Of a stretch of 64,000 bases of DNA, positions 35,823 to 44,341 are shown one piece after another. The DNA comes from JBHENC01 sp046262295 (GTDB taxonomy: Bacteria; Acidobacteriota; Blastocatellia; Pyrinomonadales; Pyrinomonadaceae). The stretch spans positions 297,923-361,922 of the forward strand of contig JBHENC010000004.1 in NCBI GenBank assembly GCA_046262295.1. The letters are read 5' to 3'. Within the stretch, counting starts at the first letter, position 1; each line of letters begins with the position of its first letter. A program made the position numbers and the translations under genes. The notes beneath the pieces are model-generated. The model was not told where the DNA came from. It did no database searches and saw only the letters and a program-made list of their open reading frames with translations.

Positions 35823-36533
35823 ATGAAACGAACCTTCTTGTTATTGAGCCTCTGCGCTCTTTTCGCCTCCTCAGCTTTCGCCCAGAAAGGCAAGCCGACG
35901 CCGGTACCCATCTACGATGTCACATCCACAATCTCTGACTATCAAGCTGATGGCATTACTTCGCACCATTTGCAGAGTGACCTCTTCGGCAGTTATAAAA
36001 CTGATTCGGCCACAAACGTCGTCAGCCGACTCGATAGCGGGGACAACTCAACTTGGAATATCTACATGCAAGAGTCCACCACACGAGGCGTCTACGTCAC
36101 GTTCAATCCCATTAGCGGCAATGGCCTTCCTAATCCCCTTTCAGGAACTAAGTATTTACACGCGCGGGTAATCAGCCGCTGCTTTGACCCGACCGGTCTC
36201 ACGACTAACACTGCCAGCTGGTTCAACATCACGACCTCCAACCCGAATTGCTCAATGCGCGTCAACTTCACCGAAGACGGAACCGGAACGCAATATTCGC
36301 TGGTGATGTCGCCGCTTTTTGATAATACGGGCAGGTCTATCGTTAGGTGCACTGCGGTGAGCGGCAGCACGTGCTCCGCCTGGACTATTACTCCCAATTT
36401 GGGTTCGCCAAGCATAGTAAATCCTAATCCGGGAGTGGCGAACCTTTATTCGGCTAACCCCAAAAACGGGAAACTCACGTTAGTAGGCACATACCGGCTC
36501 GATTCGTATCATGTGAATGTTACGTATCCATGA
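35823..36533 (+). CDS. Secreted protein of unknown function
   Basis: The start is the ATG at 35823, behind AAGGAG, giving a 236-aa protein with a signal peptide cleaved after SSAFAQ near residue 21. The mature part is rich in Ser, Thr, Asn and Gly, has five or so cysteines and looks all-beta (VYVTFNPISGNG, LHARVISRCFDPTG, MRVNFTEDGTGTQYSLVM). No known domain was recognised. It directly follows the FG-GAP protein, and a leftover copy of that protein's 3' end lies just behind it, so this gene may have arrived in, or replaced, a duplicated paralogue. Confidence 0.75.
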   Translation: MKRTFLLLSLCALFASSAFAQKGKPTPVPIYDVTSTISDYQADGITSHHLQSDLFGSYKTDSATNVVSRLDSGDNSTWNIYMQESTTRGVYVTFNPISGNGLPNPLSGTKYLHARVISRCFDPTGLTTNTASWFNITTSNPNCSMRVNFTEDGTGTQYSLVMSPLFDNTGRSIVRCTAVSGSTCSAWTITPNLGSPSIVNPNPGVANLYSANPKNGKLTLVGTYRLDSYHVNVTYP

Positions 36534-36560
36534 CGAGGTTTGCTTGTTGTCGTAGAGAGC

Positions 36561-36608
36561 GCCCGCTCGTTCTTCTACACGGTGAAGTTCGAGGTGAAGC
36601 AAGCCTGA
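36561..36608 (+). pseudogene. Remnant of the 3' end of an FG-GAP/PxKF gene
   Basis: Sixteen codons, ARSFFYTVKFEVKQA plus stop, repeat the end of the FG-GAP gene (35691-35732) with only a few differences. The surrounding sequence has no further homology that I can read. The remnant is most simply explained as the tail of a second, mostly deleted or replaced copy of that gene. Confidence 0.7.
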
Positions 36609-36624
36609 GCAGTAAAGATAAGCA

Positions 36625-36656
36625 CGAATGCCCCGGTATAAACACCGGGGCATTCG
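36625..36656 (+). terminator. Perfect hairpin behind the secreted-protein gene
   Basis: A 13-bp perfect stem, CGAATGCCCCGGT at 36625-36637 and ACCGGGGCATTCG at 36644-36656, has a 6-nt ATAAAC loop. No T-run follows, so termination may depend on other factors. The hairpin separates the plus-strand surface genes from the oppositely oriented decayed dehalogenase. Confidence 0.6.
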
Positions 36657-36711
36657 CTGTTGGCGAAAAGATATTTCGATAGAGCAATTGTCCGCGAAAT
36701 GCTGGCACCCA

Positions 36712-37290
36712 CTACTTAACAGTGTTCCTTAGCCCTGCCTCCAATGGGTCGTTCGGGAAGTTCAGAGGTAAAGCTTTGAAGGAGAGTTTCTCCGACAACT
36801 TAAAAGGTTTGCTGCCCGGCTTGAACTGCCCGACTTTATCAAGCGACATAATCTCATCGAAGTAGTCTATGATGTTTGGCCTTGCGCAGATGTGCGCGAG
36901 CGGACTGAAGCTTCTCATTCGTAAATGCCGCGAGGCGTAAGCCCTTGTCGCGCAATATGCTCAAACCTTCTGCGGCATCTGGGAAGGGCAGAAGAGTTTT
37001 CAGGCCATCAAGAATAGCTGTGCGATCTGCGCCGGATGCCTCAACGTGATGCTTATCTTTCATCATCTGAAACGCCGCATTCGCAAGCTTGCTGAAGTCC
37101 TTGTGCGAATTGGTGGCGACTGAGACAAACATCAGTTGTAGCGACGGCAAGTAACATTGCGTGCGAGAAAGGAGGCGGGGCGTGGACATCTTCGGCATCA
37201 GATTTGTCGGCATCAATTCGGCAAATGTACATAAACTTCTTCTTCCGGTAGAGTCGAAGACCGTACAGGAAGCGTAGTAGCTACGGGAGA
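36712..37290 (-). pseudogene. Decayed type II haloacid dehalogenase (HAD) gene
   Basis: Two frames together spell a type II haloacid dehalogenase. The upstream frame contains HKDFSKLANAAFQMM, DRTAILDGLKTLLPFPDAAEG and LRLAAFTNEKLQSARAHLRKA. The downstream frame continues IIDYFDEIMSLDKVGQFKPGS. A one-base shift near 36895 breaks the reading frame. The N-terminal nucleophile region is degraded (VFDSTGRRS instead of a DxxGT-type motif), and the C-terminal third with the last catalytic residues is gone. It is divergent from the DUF421 gene. Confidence 0.8.
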
Positions 37291-37296
37291 CGGCAG

Positions 37297-37830
37297 ATGT
37301 TCTTTGATAATTGGTGGGAACTGTGGCGACCAATCGTCGTCGGCGTGCTCGCCTATCTCGGCTTGGTATTCTTCCTGCGTATTTCGGGCAAGCGCACGCT
37401 GTCGAAAATGGACTCGTTCGATTTTGTTATCACGACGGCGCTCGGCTCAACACTTGCACAGGTAGTTCTTTCAAAAGATGTCGCGCTGCTCAAAGGATTG
37501 CTCGGCTTCGCTGTGATCATCAGCCTACAGGTTGTCGCCACCGAACTTTCAAAGCTTTCGCCTGCCGTTCGGCGGCTCATTAAATCCGAGCCGACGCTGC
37601 TTTTCTACAAAGGAGAATTTCAGCGCCGCGCGATGAAGCACGAGCGCATTCCTGAAATCGAAATCCTGGCGGCGATACGCATGAGCGGGATTGCGGCCAT
37701 CGAAGATGTTGAGGCAGTCGTGTTGGAAGCCGACAGCGATTTTAGTGTTATCAAAGGCGAGAACAAGAAATCCGATTCTGCGCTCGCGGATGTTTCGGGT
37801 TACGCTTCACTGCAAAGGCCGAAAGCATGA
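37297..37830 (+). CDS. DUF421 (YetF-like) membrane protein
   Basis: The 177-aa protein has three hydrophobic segments within the first 90 residues (IVVGVLAYLGLVFFLRISGKR, FVITTALGSTLAQVVL, GLLGFAVIISLQVVATEL). A small cytoplasmic beta/alpha domain follows (EPTLLFYKGEFQRRAM, EIEILAAIRMSGIAAIEDVEAVVLEADSDFSVI). The motif LRISGKRTLSKMDSFDFVI is diagnostic for DUF421. The role of the family is not settled. It starts close to the end of a decayed, divergent HAD gene and precedes an FNT channel gene. Confidence 0.9.
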   Translation: MFFDNWWELWRPIVVGVLAYLGLVFFLRISGKRTLSKMDSFDFVITTALGSTLAQVVLSKDVALLKGLLGFAVIISLQVVATELSKLSPAVRRLIKSEPTLLFYKGEFQRRAMKHERIPEIEILAAIRMSGIAAIEDVEAVVLEADSDFSVIKGENKKSDSALADVSGYASLQRPKA

Positions 37831-38029
37831 TAGAACTTACCAGCAAAGAAGAATCAAAGCGCTTATTTGCGTGTGGCTTTTTTAATACTTCTGCTGCCGA
37901 CGAGCCACACCTCGTTAGGTATACTATTACTTGCGTCGGCTCCAGATTGCATTTCGGCTCGTAATAGGAAGCCATAGGAATTTAACGAAGCCGTTTCGAC
38001 AATCCACATTCAAAGTATGGCTAAACATT

Positions 38030-38875
38030 ATGGTTGAACAAGAGCAACAAAATTCCGAAGATCAGAAGCATGACGTAGAGCAACAAGAGATAGAGGCGCG
38101 CAGTTCGCCGAGCGGCAAGGTTGTTTACAAAACGATCCTGAAGGAAGGGCGCGACGAGCTGGAGCGTTCCTCTTCCGCGCTCTTTTGGTCTGGACTCGCG
38201 GCGGGCTTGTCGATGGGCTTCTCGCTCATCGCCGAAGGTTTGCTGCACGCCTACTTGCCTGACGCTCCATGGCGTCCGCTCGTCGCCAAGTTCGGTTACA
38301 GCATAGGCTTTCTGATCGTTATTCTTGGCCGCCAGCAGCTGTTCACGGAGAATACTTTGACGCCGATTCTGCCGCTCTTGCAACGCCCGGACGCCGCGAC
38401 GTTTTTCAATGTGTTGCGGCTGTGGGTGATTGTATTGATCGCCAATCTGCTCGGTGCCTTGGCAATTGCCCTGGTGCTCGCTAAAACAAACGCCTTCGAT
38501 CCGCATATACAAACGGCGTTTTCAGAGATCGGACGCAAGGCGATGGAAAATGGTTTCCTGACAACGCTGCTGCGCGGAATTTTCGCAGGATGGTTAATCG
38601 CGCTGATGGTCTGGCTCTTGCCGTTTGCTGAAGCAGCGCGCGTGTGGGTAATTATCTTCATCACGTACATTGTCGGCTTAGGACAGTTCAGCCACATTAT
38701 CGCAGGCGCAGTAGAAGTTTTTACAGTAGCGGCGAGAGGCGAGACGGCTTGGTTGACGGCGTTGGGAAGTTATCTTTTACCGACGTTGATCGGCAACATC
38801 ATCGGCGGCGTCACACTTGTCGCCGCGCTTAATCATGCGCAGGCGGTTTCCGGCGAAGAAGGCATGGACATCTAA
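38030..38875 (+). CDS. Formate/nitrite transporter family protein
   Basis: From the ATG at 38030 the protein has 281 aa. A charged Gln/Glu-rich N-terminal region of about 45 residues precedes six predicted helices of the FNT fold (FWSGLAAGLSMGFSLIAEG; YSIGFLIVILGRQQLFTENT; LLRGIFAGWLIALMVWL; YIVGLGQFSHIIAGAVEVF; YLLPTLIGNIIGGVTLVAAL). The GLGQFSHIIAG and NIIGG motifs are typical. It likely passes formate, nitrite or a similar small anion across the inner membrane. An upstream ATG-containing frame is rejected because this start matches the usual N terminus. Confidence 0.9.
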   Translation: MVEQEQQNSEDQKHDVEQQEIEARSSPSGKVVYKTILKEGRDELERSSSALFWSGLAAGLSMGFSLIAEGLLHAYLPDAPWRPLVAKFGYSIGFLIVILGRQQLFTENTLTPILPLLQRPDAATFFNVLRLWVIVLIANLLGALAIALVLAKTNAFDPHIQTAFSEIGRKAMENGFLTTLLRGIFAGWLIALMVWLLPFAEAARVWVIIFITYIVGLGQFSHIIAGAVEVFTVAARGETAWLTALGSYLLPTLIGNIIGGVTLVAALNHAQAVSGEEGMDI

Positions 38876-39003
38876 GCTTTCATCAAGAAATTGTTGGAAG
38901 CAAAAGAGCGCGTACCGGCGAACCCGAACAGCGTCGAAAATTCCGAACGGCTGTTTGAGTCCGCCTTCAACTATGTATCTGGAAGCACTTGGCTTGACGC
39001 TTC

Positions 39004-39399
39004 TTAAAATGCTTCCGCGCCCGCTTCGGCGACTTCTTGATCTTGATCGCCGCTGCCTCCGCTGACGCCGATTGCGCCGACCACTTCTCCGTCGCGCTTG
39101 AGCGGAATTCCGCCCGCGAAGATCATTATGCGGCCACCATTGGAAGCATGGATGCCATAAAAATCCTCGCCGGGTTGACTCATCTTTGCCAACTCTTTGG
39201 TGGAGATGTCGAAGGCGCGAGACGTGAAAGCTTTGTTGATGGCGATGTCTATACTGCCCATCCATGCCCCGTCCATGCGTATGTGAGCCACCAGATTGCC
39301 TCCCGCGTCAACCACCGCAATGTTCATCGGCTGTTTGATCTCTCCGGCCTTCTTTTCTGCGGCAGCTATCACCCTGCGCGCATCGTTCAACGTAATCAT
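39004..39399 (-). CDS. GlcG/HbpS-type heme-binding-like protein (DUF336)
   Basis: The 131-aa product starts MITLNDARRVIAAAEKKAGE at the ATG at 39399, with AAGGAG just upstream, so the longer frame to 39438 is not used. The rest is the GlcG/HbpS fold: MNIAVVDAGGNLVAHIRMDGAW, SIDIAINKAFTSRAF, and GGIPLKRDGEVVGAIGVSGGS. The protein ends GDQDQEVAEAGAEAF. Members bind heme or act in redox-related roles, but the function here is not known. Confidence 0.9.
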   Translation of the reverse strand: MITLNDARRVIAAAEKKAGEIKQPMNIAVVDAGGNLVAHIRMDGAWMGSIDIAINKAFTSRAFDISTKELAKMSQPGEDFYGIHASNGGRIMIFAGGIPLKRDGEVVGAIGVSGGSGDQDQEVAEAGAEAF

Positions 39400-39554
39400 T
39401 GCTTTGTTCTCCTTATGATCTACTTCGCCTGCAATCAACGATTGGTATGAGAAACCTGATTCTTAAATTCTTAAGATTGAGATTTAAGTGCCTTACGAAA
39501 AAGGTAGATAAGCACCTGTTCTCTGCCGACCTGCTCGGACGCCACGACTACTAA

Positions 39555-39602
39555 CACAAATAGGGGCACAGTGCCGTAAATCGGACTGCGCCCCTATTTG
39601 TG
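39555..39602 (-). terminator. Stem-loop terminator downstream of the tRNA genes
   Basis: CACAAATAGGGG at 39555-39566 pairs perfectly with CCCCTATTTGTG at 39591-39602, and the stem extends with further pairs inside. It lies just downstream of tRNA-Asp on the minus strand. It also follows the start of the GlcG-like gene on that strand, so it most likely ends the tRNA transcript. A long T-run is absent. Confidence 0.6.
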
Positions 39603-39618
39603 AGCCATTGAAAATAAA

Positions 39619-39698
<80 letters not shown>

Positions 39699-39723
39699 GG
39701 GTAAACTTTTTAATTTTCAAACG

Positions 39724-39798
39724 TGGTAGGCACGGAGGGACTCGAACCCCCAACTTCCTCCTTGTAAGGGAGGCTGTCTACCATTGACGTACGTGCCT
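39724..39798 (-). tRNA. tRNA-Val (TAC)
   Basis: A 75-nt tRNA reads AGGCACG-TA at its 5' end, with anticodon stem CCTCC/GGAGG and loop CTTACAA (anticodon TAC). The T-arm is GGGGG-TTCGAGT-CCCTC, then acceptor CGTGCCT, discriminator A and encoded CCA. The D-stem CGTC/GACA keeps three pairs and has a C-A mismatch at its base, with a short 7-nt D-loop. Otherwise it is well formed. Confidence 0.93.
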
Positions 39799-39976
39799 TC
39801 GTAGCGATTGTGCTCGCGCGCTCGTGCGCCTGAGAAAATTTGCCTGACGACACGCTTTCAATTTCAAAGACTCGCGCTTCATGCGCGCCACAGGCTTTCA
39901 GGCACAGACGAAAAGCGAACCGCCATCCTAAAAGAAGAGCGCGATGCTGTCAAGGCACGCGGGCGTCGCGCTTCGT

Positions 39977-40189
39977 TTAGAGCATCCACACGGGTAGCAG
40001 TTCGGTGGCCGAAGACGTCGGCTTCACGCATTGCTCTGCCTTCGCGTTTAGCGGCGCGGCGTTAGTCTCACTTGCCGTAGGCGGCGGTGCTTCAGCCTTT
40101 TGCGTCTGCGTGGTTGGCGTGTCTTTGCGTGCGAGCGGCGCAATCAGCACTTGCTCGACTTGTTCATCCAATCTTCCGATAACAGGCAT
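39977..40189 (-). CDS. Small conserved hypothetical protein (MPVIGRLDEQVE type)
   Basis: The 70-aa product starts MPVIGRLDEQVEQVLIAPLARKD, has a Pro/Thr/Ala-rich middle and ends ELLPVWML. I recognise the MPVIG...DEQV...VLI.PL start and the LPVW.L end from very short uncharacterised proteins in Acidobacteria. An AAGGAG lies somewhat far upstream of the ATG. It is divergent from the VWFA gene, with 79 bp between the starts. Confidence 0.45.
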   Translation of the reverse strand: MPVIGRLDEQVEQVLIAPLARKDTPTTQTQKAEAPPPTASETNAAPLNAKAEQCVKPTSSATELLPVWML

Positions 40190-40268
40190 GGCGCGAAGGT
40201 TATCTCCTTTATGTCTGTGCGCGTTTGAGTTTATTATAAGTTTTTCGCAAATGCACTTCGGAAGATTT

Positions 40269-41597
40269 ATGATCGCATCGAAAAATCAGTTTAGCGCGAA
40301 ACGCCGGACGCGAAACACCGCCGTCTTCGCTTTACTCTTCGCGTGCGCCGCGCTTCACGGCGGCGCATTGGTTCCGGCGAACGCTCCTCTTGCACCATCG
40401 CGGCAAAACGGTTCCGCGTCTTCCCCAATACCTTCGCCGCAGCAGCAAAGACCGCGTCGAACCGCACCGCCTGCGACGAATCCCGCCACGCAAACCGCGC
40501 CCCGCACAGACACCGCCAAGCCCACCGCTGTTACGTCTAAACCGGCGGGCGAAGAGATTGACGAAGGCGATATCGTGCGCATCGAAACGCAACTCGTCTC
40601 TATTCCGGCAGTTGTCACGGATCGCACGGGACGCCCGCTAGGGAATCTGCGCGCCGACAATTTTCTGGTTTACGAAGACAACCGCCCGCAACGCATCAGC
40701 AATTTTGCGACGACCGACGCGCCCTTTGAAGTCGTCCTGCTGCTCGATACGTCCGGCTCGACGCGCGCCGATGTCGGCCTCATACGCCGCGCCGCCAATC
40801 TTTTCATAGATGCTTTGCGTCCGGGCGACCGCGTCGCGCTTCTTGCCTTCAATACGGCGCGTGAAGGCGAGATGAAGGGGCTGGCGACCGTCGAAGTGCT
40901 CGCCGCTTTGACGAGCGACCGCGCGGCGTTGCGCAAGGCACTCGAATCTTTGGGGGCAAGCAGCGGCACGCCGTTTTACGATGCGCTGATTGAAGCGGCG
41001 GAGAAAGTTTTTCACGATGCGCCGCGTCAGGAAGTGCGCGGGCGGCGGGCGGTGGTCGCGCTGACGGACGGCGTTGATTCGACGAGCGACGCGGATTTCG
41101 CGGAAGCCCGCGCACGGCTTCTGCAAAAAAGCATCGCGGGCTATTTCATCGAAGTGAATACGGAGGATTTCGTCGAAGAGCGGTTGATGCGAGATTGTGC
41201 CGACGATCAAACCTTGCGTTTATCGCGCGCGCAGTTGCAGCGTTACCGCAAGATATTTGCCCCGCGCGCGGACTCTGCGGACTACGCCAACTTTTGCCGT
41301 TTAGGGCAGTTTGAAAGAATGCAGATTAGCCGTGACCTGTACAATCTGGCGCGCCGTGAAATGGACGAACTGGCGCGCGCCTCCGGCGGCAAAACTTACG
41401 TCGCGGATGATTTGCGTGATGCGCGAAGAGCGTTTGCGGAACTCGCGCGGCTCATCGGCACGCAGTACAGTCTTGGATATTACTCGACGAACAAAGCGCG
41501 CGACGGACGCTTCCGGGCGATTCGTGTGGAAGTGCGCGGCATCGCAGGCGGCGCGCAGGTCAACGCGCGCGAAGGCTACTACGCGCCGAAGAATTAA
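40269..41597 (+). CDS. Secreted VWFA-related domain protein of acidobacterial type (first copy)
   Basis: From the ATG at 40269, after GGAAG, the protein has 442 aa. The N terminus has an export signal (VFALLFACAALHGGALVPANA). A Pro/Thr/Ala-rich linker follows, then IVRIETQLVSIPAVVTDRTGRPLGNLRADNF, typical for the VWFA-related family. The VWA MIDAS motif is DTSGS near residue 160, with ALTDGVDSTSD near 270. It ends with a domain containing GTQYSLGYYSTNKARDG. Homologues are abundant and characteristic in Acidobacteriota, and their role is unknown. A second copy lies at 54750-56099. Confidence 0.88.
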   Translation: MIASKNQFSAKRRTRNTAVFALLFACAALHGGALVPANAPLAPSRQNGSASSPIPSPQQQRPRRTAPPATNPATQTAPRTDTAKPTAVTSKPAGEEIDEGDIVRIETQLVSIPAVVTDRTGRPLGNLRADNFLVYEDNRPQRISNFATTDAPFEVVLLLDTSGSTRADVGLIRRAANLFIDALRPGDRVALLAFNTAREGEMKGLATVEVLAALTSDRAALRKALESLGASSGTPFYDALIEAAEKVFHDAPRQEVRGRRAVVALTDGVDSTSDADFAEARARLLQKSIAGYFIEVNTEDFVEERLMRDCADDQTLRLSRAQLQRYRKIFAPRADSADYANFCRLGQFERMQISRDLYNLARREMDELARASGGKTYVADDLRDARRAFAELARLIGTQYSLGYYSTNKARDGRFRAIRVEVRGIAGGAQVNAREGYYAPKN

Positions 41598-41639
41598 GAG
41601 CATCCCACAAGATTCAATCCAGCCTCCGTCCCGTTACAA

Positions 41640-44159
41640 TTATTCTTTTCCGTTTTTCTCAATGAGCCGGGCGACAGCGTTTATTAATTCCACCGGCTCG
41701 ACGGGTTTGGCGACGTGCATCTGGTAGCCAGCCGCAAGCGCGCGTTCTTTGTCTTCGGTTCTGGCATAAGCCGTCAGCGCGATCGCCGGAACGCTGCCGC
41801 CCTGCTCAAAGGGCAGCGCACGCAGTTTTGCGATTAGCGCGTAGCCGTCTTCAACAGGCATTCCGATATCACTCACCAGCACGTCAGGCCTTCGTTGCTG
41901 AAACTCCGCGAACGCTTCGCCCGCAGAGCTTGCGGCGGTCACTTCCGCGCCGCTTTGACTGAAGATCATCGTGATGATTTCGCGCGAATCCGTTTCGTCG
42001 TCAACGACAAGCACGCGCGTGCCTTTCAAAGCGGGAAGGCGTTGGCCTGATATCTCTGCTGTGCCGTTGGGGTAGGAAGCGTGCGGCGGCGTCGTCGCTT
42101 CTTCGTGCCGGACACTCATTAACGGAAGTTCGACGGTGAAAATCGTTCCACGCTCTTCGCCTTCGCTCGCAACGCGCACCGTGCCGCCGTGCAGTTCGAC
42201 TAATTGCCGCACGATGGCGAGACCGAGTCCGAGTCCGCCATGCTGCCGTGTCGTCGTGCTGTCGGCCTGACGAAAACGGTCGAAGACGTGCGGCAGAAAA
42301 TTCGCGCTGATGCCTTTGCCCGTATCGCTTACCTGTATCGAAGCATGAGAACCGGAGCGTGCGAGTTGCACGTGGACGCGCCCGCCTTCGGGCGTAAACT
42401 TGATGGCGTTAGAGAGTAAATTCCAGACGACTTGCTGCAAGCGGTCTGGATCGCCGGAGACGAGGCCGTTTATTTCGTCAAGCTCTGTTTCCAAACGAAT
42501 AGCTTTTGCTTCCGCCGCCGGACGCGCCACGTCAATCGCGGCAGTGATGACCGCCGCCAGTTTCGTCGGGCGCGCGCTCAAGCGCAGCTTGCCGGTGATG
42601 ATGCGCGAGACATCCAGCAGATCGTCTATCAGTTGTGTTTGCGCGCGCGCGTTGCGTTCGATGGTTTCAATCGCGCGGGCGTTCTCGGTTTCTCCGAGGC
42701 GTCCGGTGCGTAGCAGGTGCGCCCATCCCAGAATTGACGTAAGCGGCGTGCGCAGTTCATGCGAGAGCGTTGCGAGAAATTCGTCTTTGATGCGATTGCC
42801 TGCTTCGGCGGCGGCGCGGGCACTGCTTTCGTGTTCCAAGAGGCGCGCATTCTCAATGGCGATGGCGGTCAGATTGCTGGCGATGCGCATCGCCGCCACG
42901 TGCTCGTCCCTGTATGCGGCGGGTTCGTAGCTTTGCACTTCGACGGTTCCGATGACGCGATTCATCACCTTCATCGGCGCGACAAGCGTGGATTGCGGAA
43001 GCAGTTCGGGCGTCAGGCCGACGGCAATGACGTTGTGCCCCTTTATTCTTTTCTGGTAATCGTCTGTGATAATCACTTCGCCGGTGGTGACCGCCATGCT
43101 GTTCGGGCCGTCGGCGGTGATCGGCATCGGCGGCAACTCCGCGACGTTTATCTCTGCGCCGTCGCCCCATCCGTAAGCCGCCGTGCGCACATTGCGTTCT
43201 TCGTCGTAAAGCGAAACGAAAGTGCCGTTGCAGGGAACGGATGAGACGGCGAAATCGCGTAACGCGCGAAAGATCGTGATGAGATCGTGCGCCGCGCCGA
43301 GCACGTCGGCGAGTGCCACGAGCCTGTCGAGTAATCTTTCGTATTCGTTGATGGCGCGCTGCTCGGCGACGAGCAGAGCTTCTTCCATCTTTTTGCGATG
43401 CGTGATGTCGCGGGCTACTTTGGCGAAGCCGCGCAACTCTCCCGCATCGTCGCGCGTCGCAGACATCACGCCGCTCGCCCAGAAGCGCGTGCCGTCTTTG
43501 CGCAAATGCCAGCGTTCATCTTCAGCCTGGCCTTCCGCTAATGCCGTGCGCAGTTCATCTTCGGGCGTGCCGCGTTCGATGTCCTCGGGTGTGAAAATGA
43601 ACGACGTGTGTTGTCCGCTGGCTTCCGCTTCTTCGTAGCCGAAGACATTCTCCGCGCCTTTGTTCCAACTCGTCACGCGCCCTCCGGTATCCATCATGAT
43701 AATCGCAAAGTCTTTCACTTCTTCGATCATCAAGCGATGAATCGCTTCGCGTTGCTGCGCGATCTTCTGATAGCTCTGCGCTTCCCGCGCGCTCGCCGCC
43801 GCGCGCCGCCCAGACGCCTGCATTGCCGCGCTTAGTGAGCTAACCAGCGCGCCCTCCAGCATAAAGATAACGAGCCTTATGGCCTCCGGGAAACGTGCCG
43901 CCAGCGAATAATACGGAGGCAGAAAGAAATAACTACTCGCCACGGCTGCCAGCGCGGTTGCGAGCAAGCCGGGCACAAGTCCTCCATACCACGCGCTCGC
44001 CGTGACCGCGCCGAAGAACAGCAGGAACGGTGTTTCGCGTCCGATCAACGGATCAAGCGTTAACTTGAAGGCGAGCGCCAGCATCACCGCCAGCACCGCC
44101 ACCGCATAGCGTGAAATTTGTGAACGTGAAGCTGGCAGACTCTTAAAGTTCAAACTCAT
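41640..44159 (-). CDS. Hybrid sensor histidine kinase/response regulator (DUF4118-PAS-GAF-HisKA-HATPase-REC)
   Basis: The 839-aa protein has a KdpD-like DUF4118 region of four hydrophobic segments (about residues 15-110). A PAS domain is next (EVKDFAIIMMDTGGRVTSWNKGAENVFGYEEAEA, about 145-265), then a GAF-like domain (about 275-430). HisKA has the H-box FLATLSHELRTPLTSILGWAHL. HATPase has N-box WNLLSNAIKFTPEGG, DTGKGI and GGLGLGLAIV. The receiver domain with VLVVDDETDSREI and VLVSDIGMPVEDGYAL lies at about 715-830. It signals by phosphorelay to an unknown partner. Convergent with the VWFA gene; no separate response regulator gene is next to it. Confidence 0.93.
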   Translation of the reverse strand: MSLNFKSLPASRSQISRYAVAVLAVMLALAFKLTLDPLIGRETPFLLFFGAVTASAWYGGLVPGLLATALAAVASSYFFLPPYYSLAARFPEAIRLVIFMLEGALVSSLSAAMQASGRRAAASAREAQSYQKIAQQREAIHRLMIEEVKDFAIIMMDTGGRVTSWNKGAENVFGYEEAEASGQHTSFIFTPEDIERGTPEDELRTALAEGQAEDERWHLRKDGTRFWASGVMSATRDDAGELRGFAKVARDITHRKKMEEALLVAEQRAINEYERLLDRLVALADVLGAAHDLITIFRALRDFAVSSVPCNGTFVSLYDEERNVRTAAYGWGDGAEINVAELPPMPITADGPNSMAVTTGEVIITDDYQKRIKGHNVIAVGLTPELLPQSTLVAPMKVMNRVIGTVEVQSYEPAAYRDEHVAAMRIASNLTAIAIENARLLEHESSARAAAEAGNRIKDEFLATLSHELRTPLTSILGWAHLLRTGRLGETENARAIETIERNARAQTQLIDDLLDVSRIITGKLRLSARPTKLAAVITAAIDVARPAAEAKAIRLETELDEINGLVSGDPDRLQQVVWNLLSNAIKFTPEGGRVHVQLARSGSHASIQVSDTGKGISANFLPHVFDRFRQADSTTTRQHGGLGLGLAIVRQLVELHGGTVRVASEGEERGTIFTVELPLMSVRHEEATTPPHASYPNGTAEISGQRLPALKGTRVLVVDDETDSREIITMIFSQSGAEVTAASSAGEAFAEFQQRRPDVLVSDIGMPVEDGYALIAKLRALPFEQGGSVPAIALTAYARTEDKERALAAGYQMHVAKPVEPVELINAVARLIEKNGKE

Positions 44160-44341
44160 CTTTCTTCGAGCTATGACGTCGAAGCTTTCAGCACGTGAAT
44201 GACGCGCCGAAGCGACGTTTCACTTTAACACTTCTTTCGCCGCCGCCGTGATAAGATGCTCTTAATTTATCCAACTCGTATACGCCCGCGCACGAACGCG
44301 CAAGGCGGTTTCTCGCTAAACTTATTGTGGGGGATTCGTTT

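Noticed and set aside
38876..39003. Coding sequence between the FNT gene and the GlcG-like gene
   Set aside because: Frames in this interval have no homology and no start with a ribosome-binding site.
40005..40268. N-terminal extension of the first VWFA protein to 40005
   Set aside because: It overlaps the antisense small gene, lacks VWFA-family features, and the ATG at 40269 gives a normal signal peptide.
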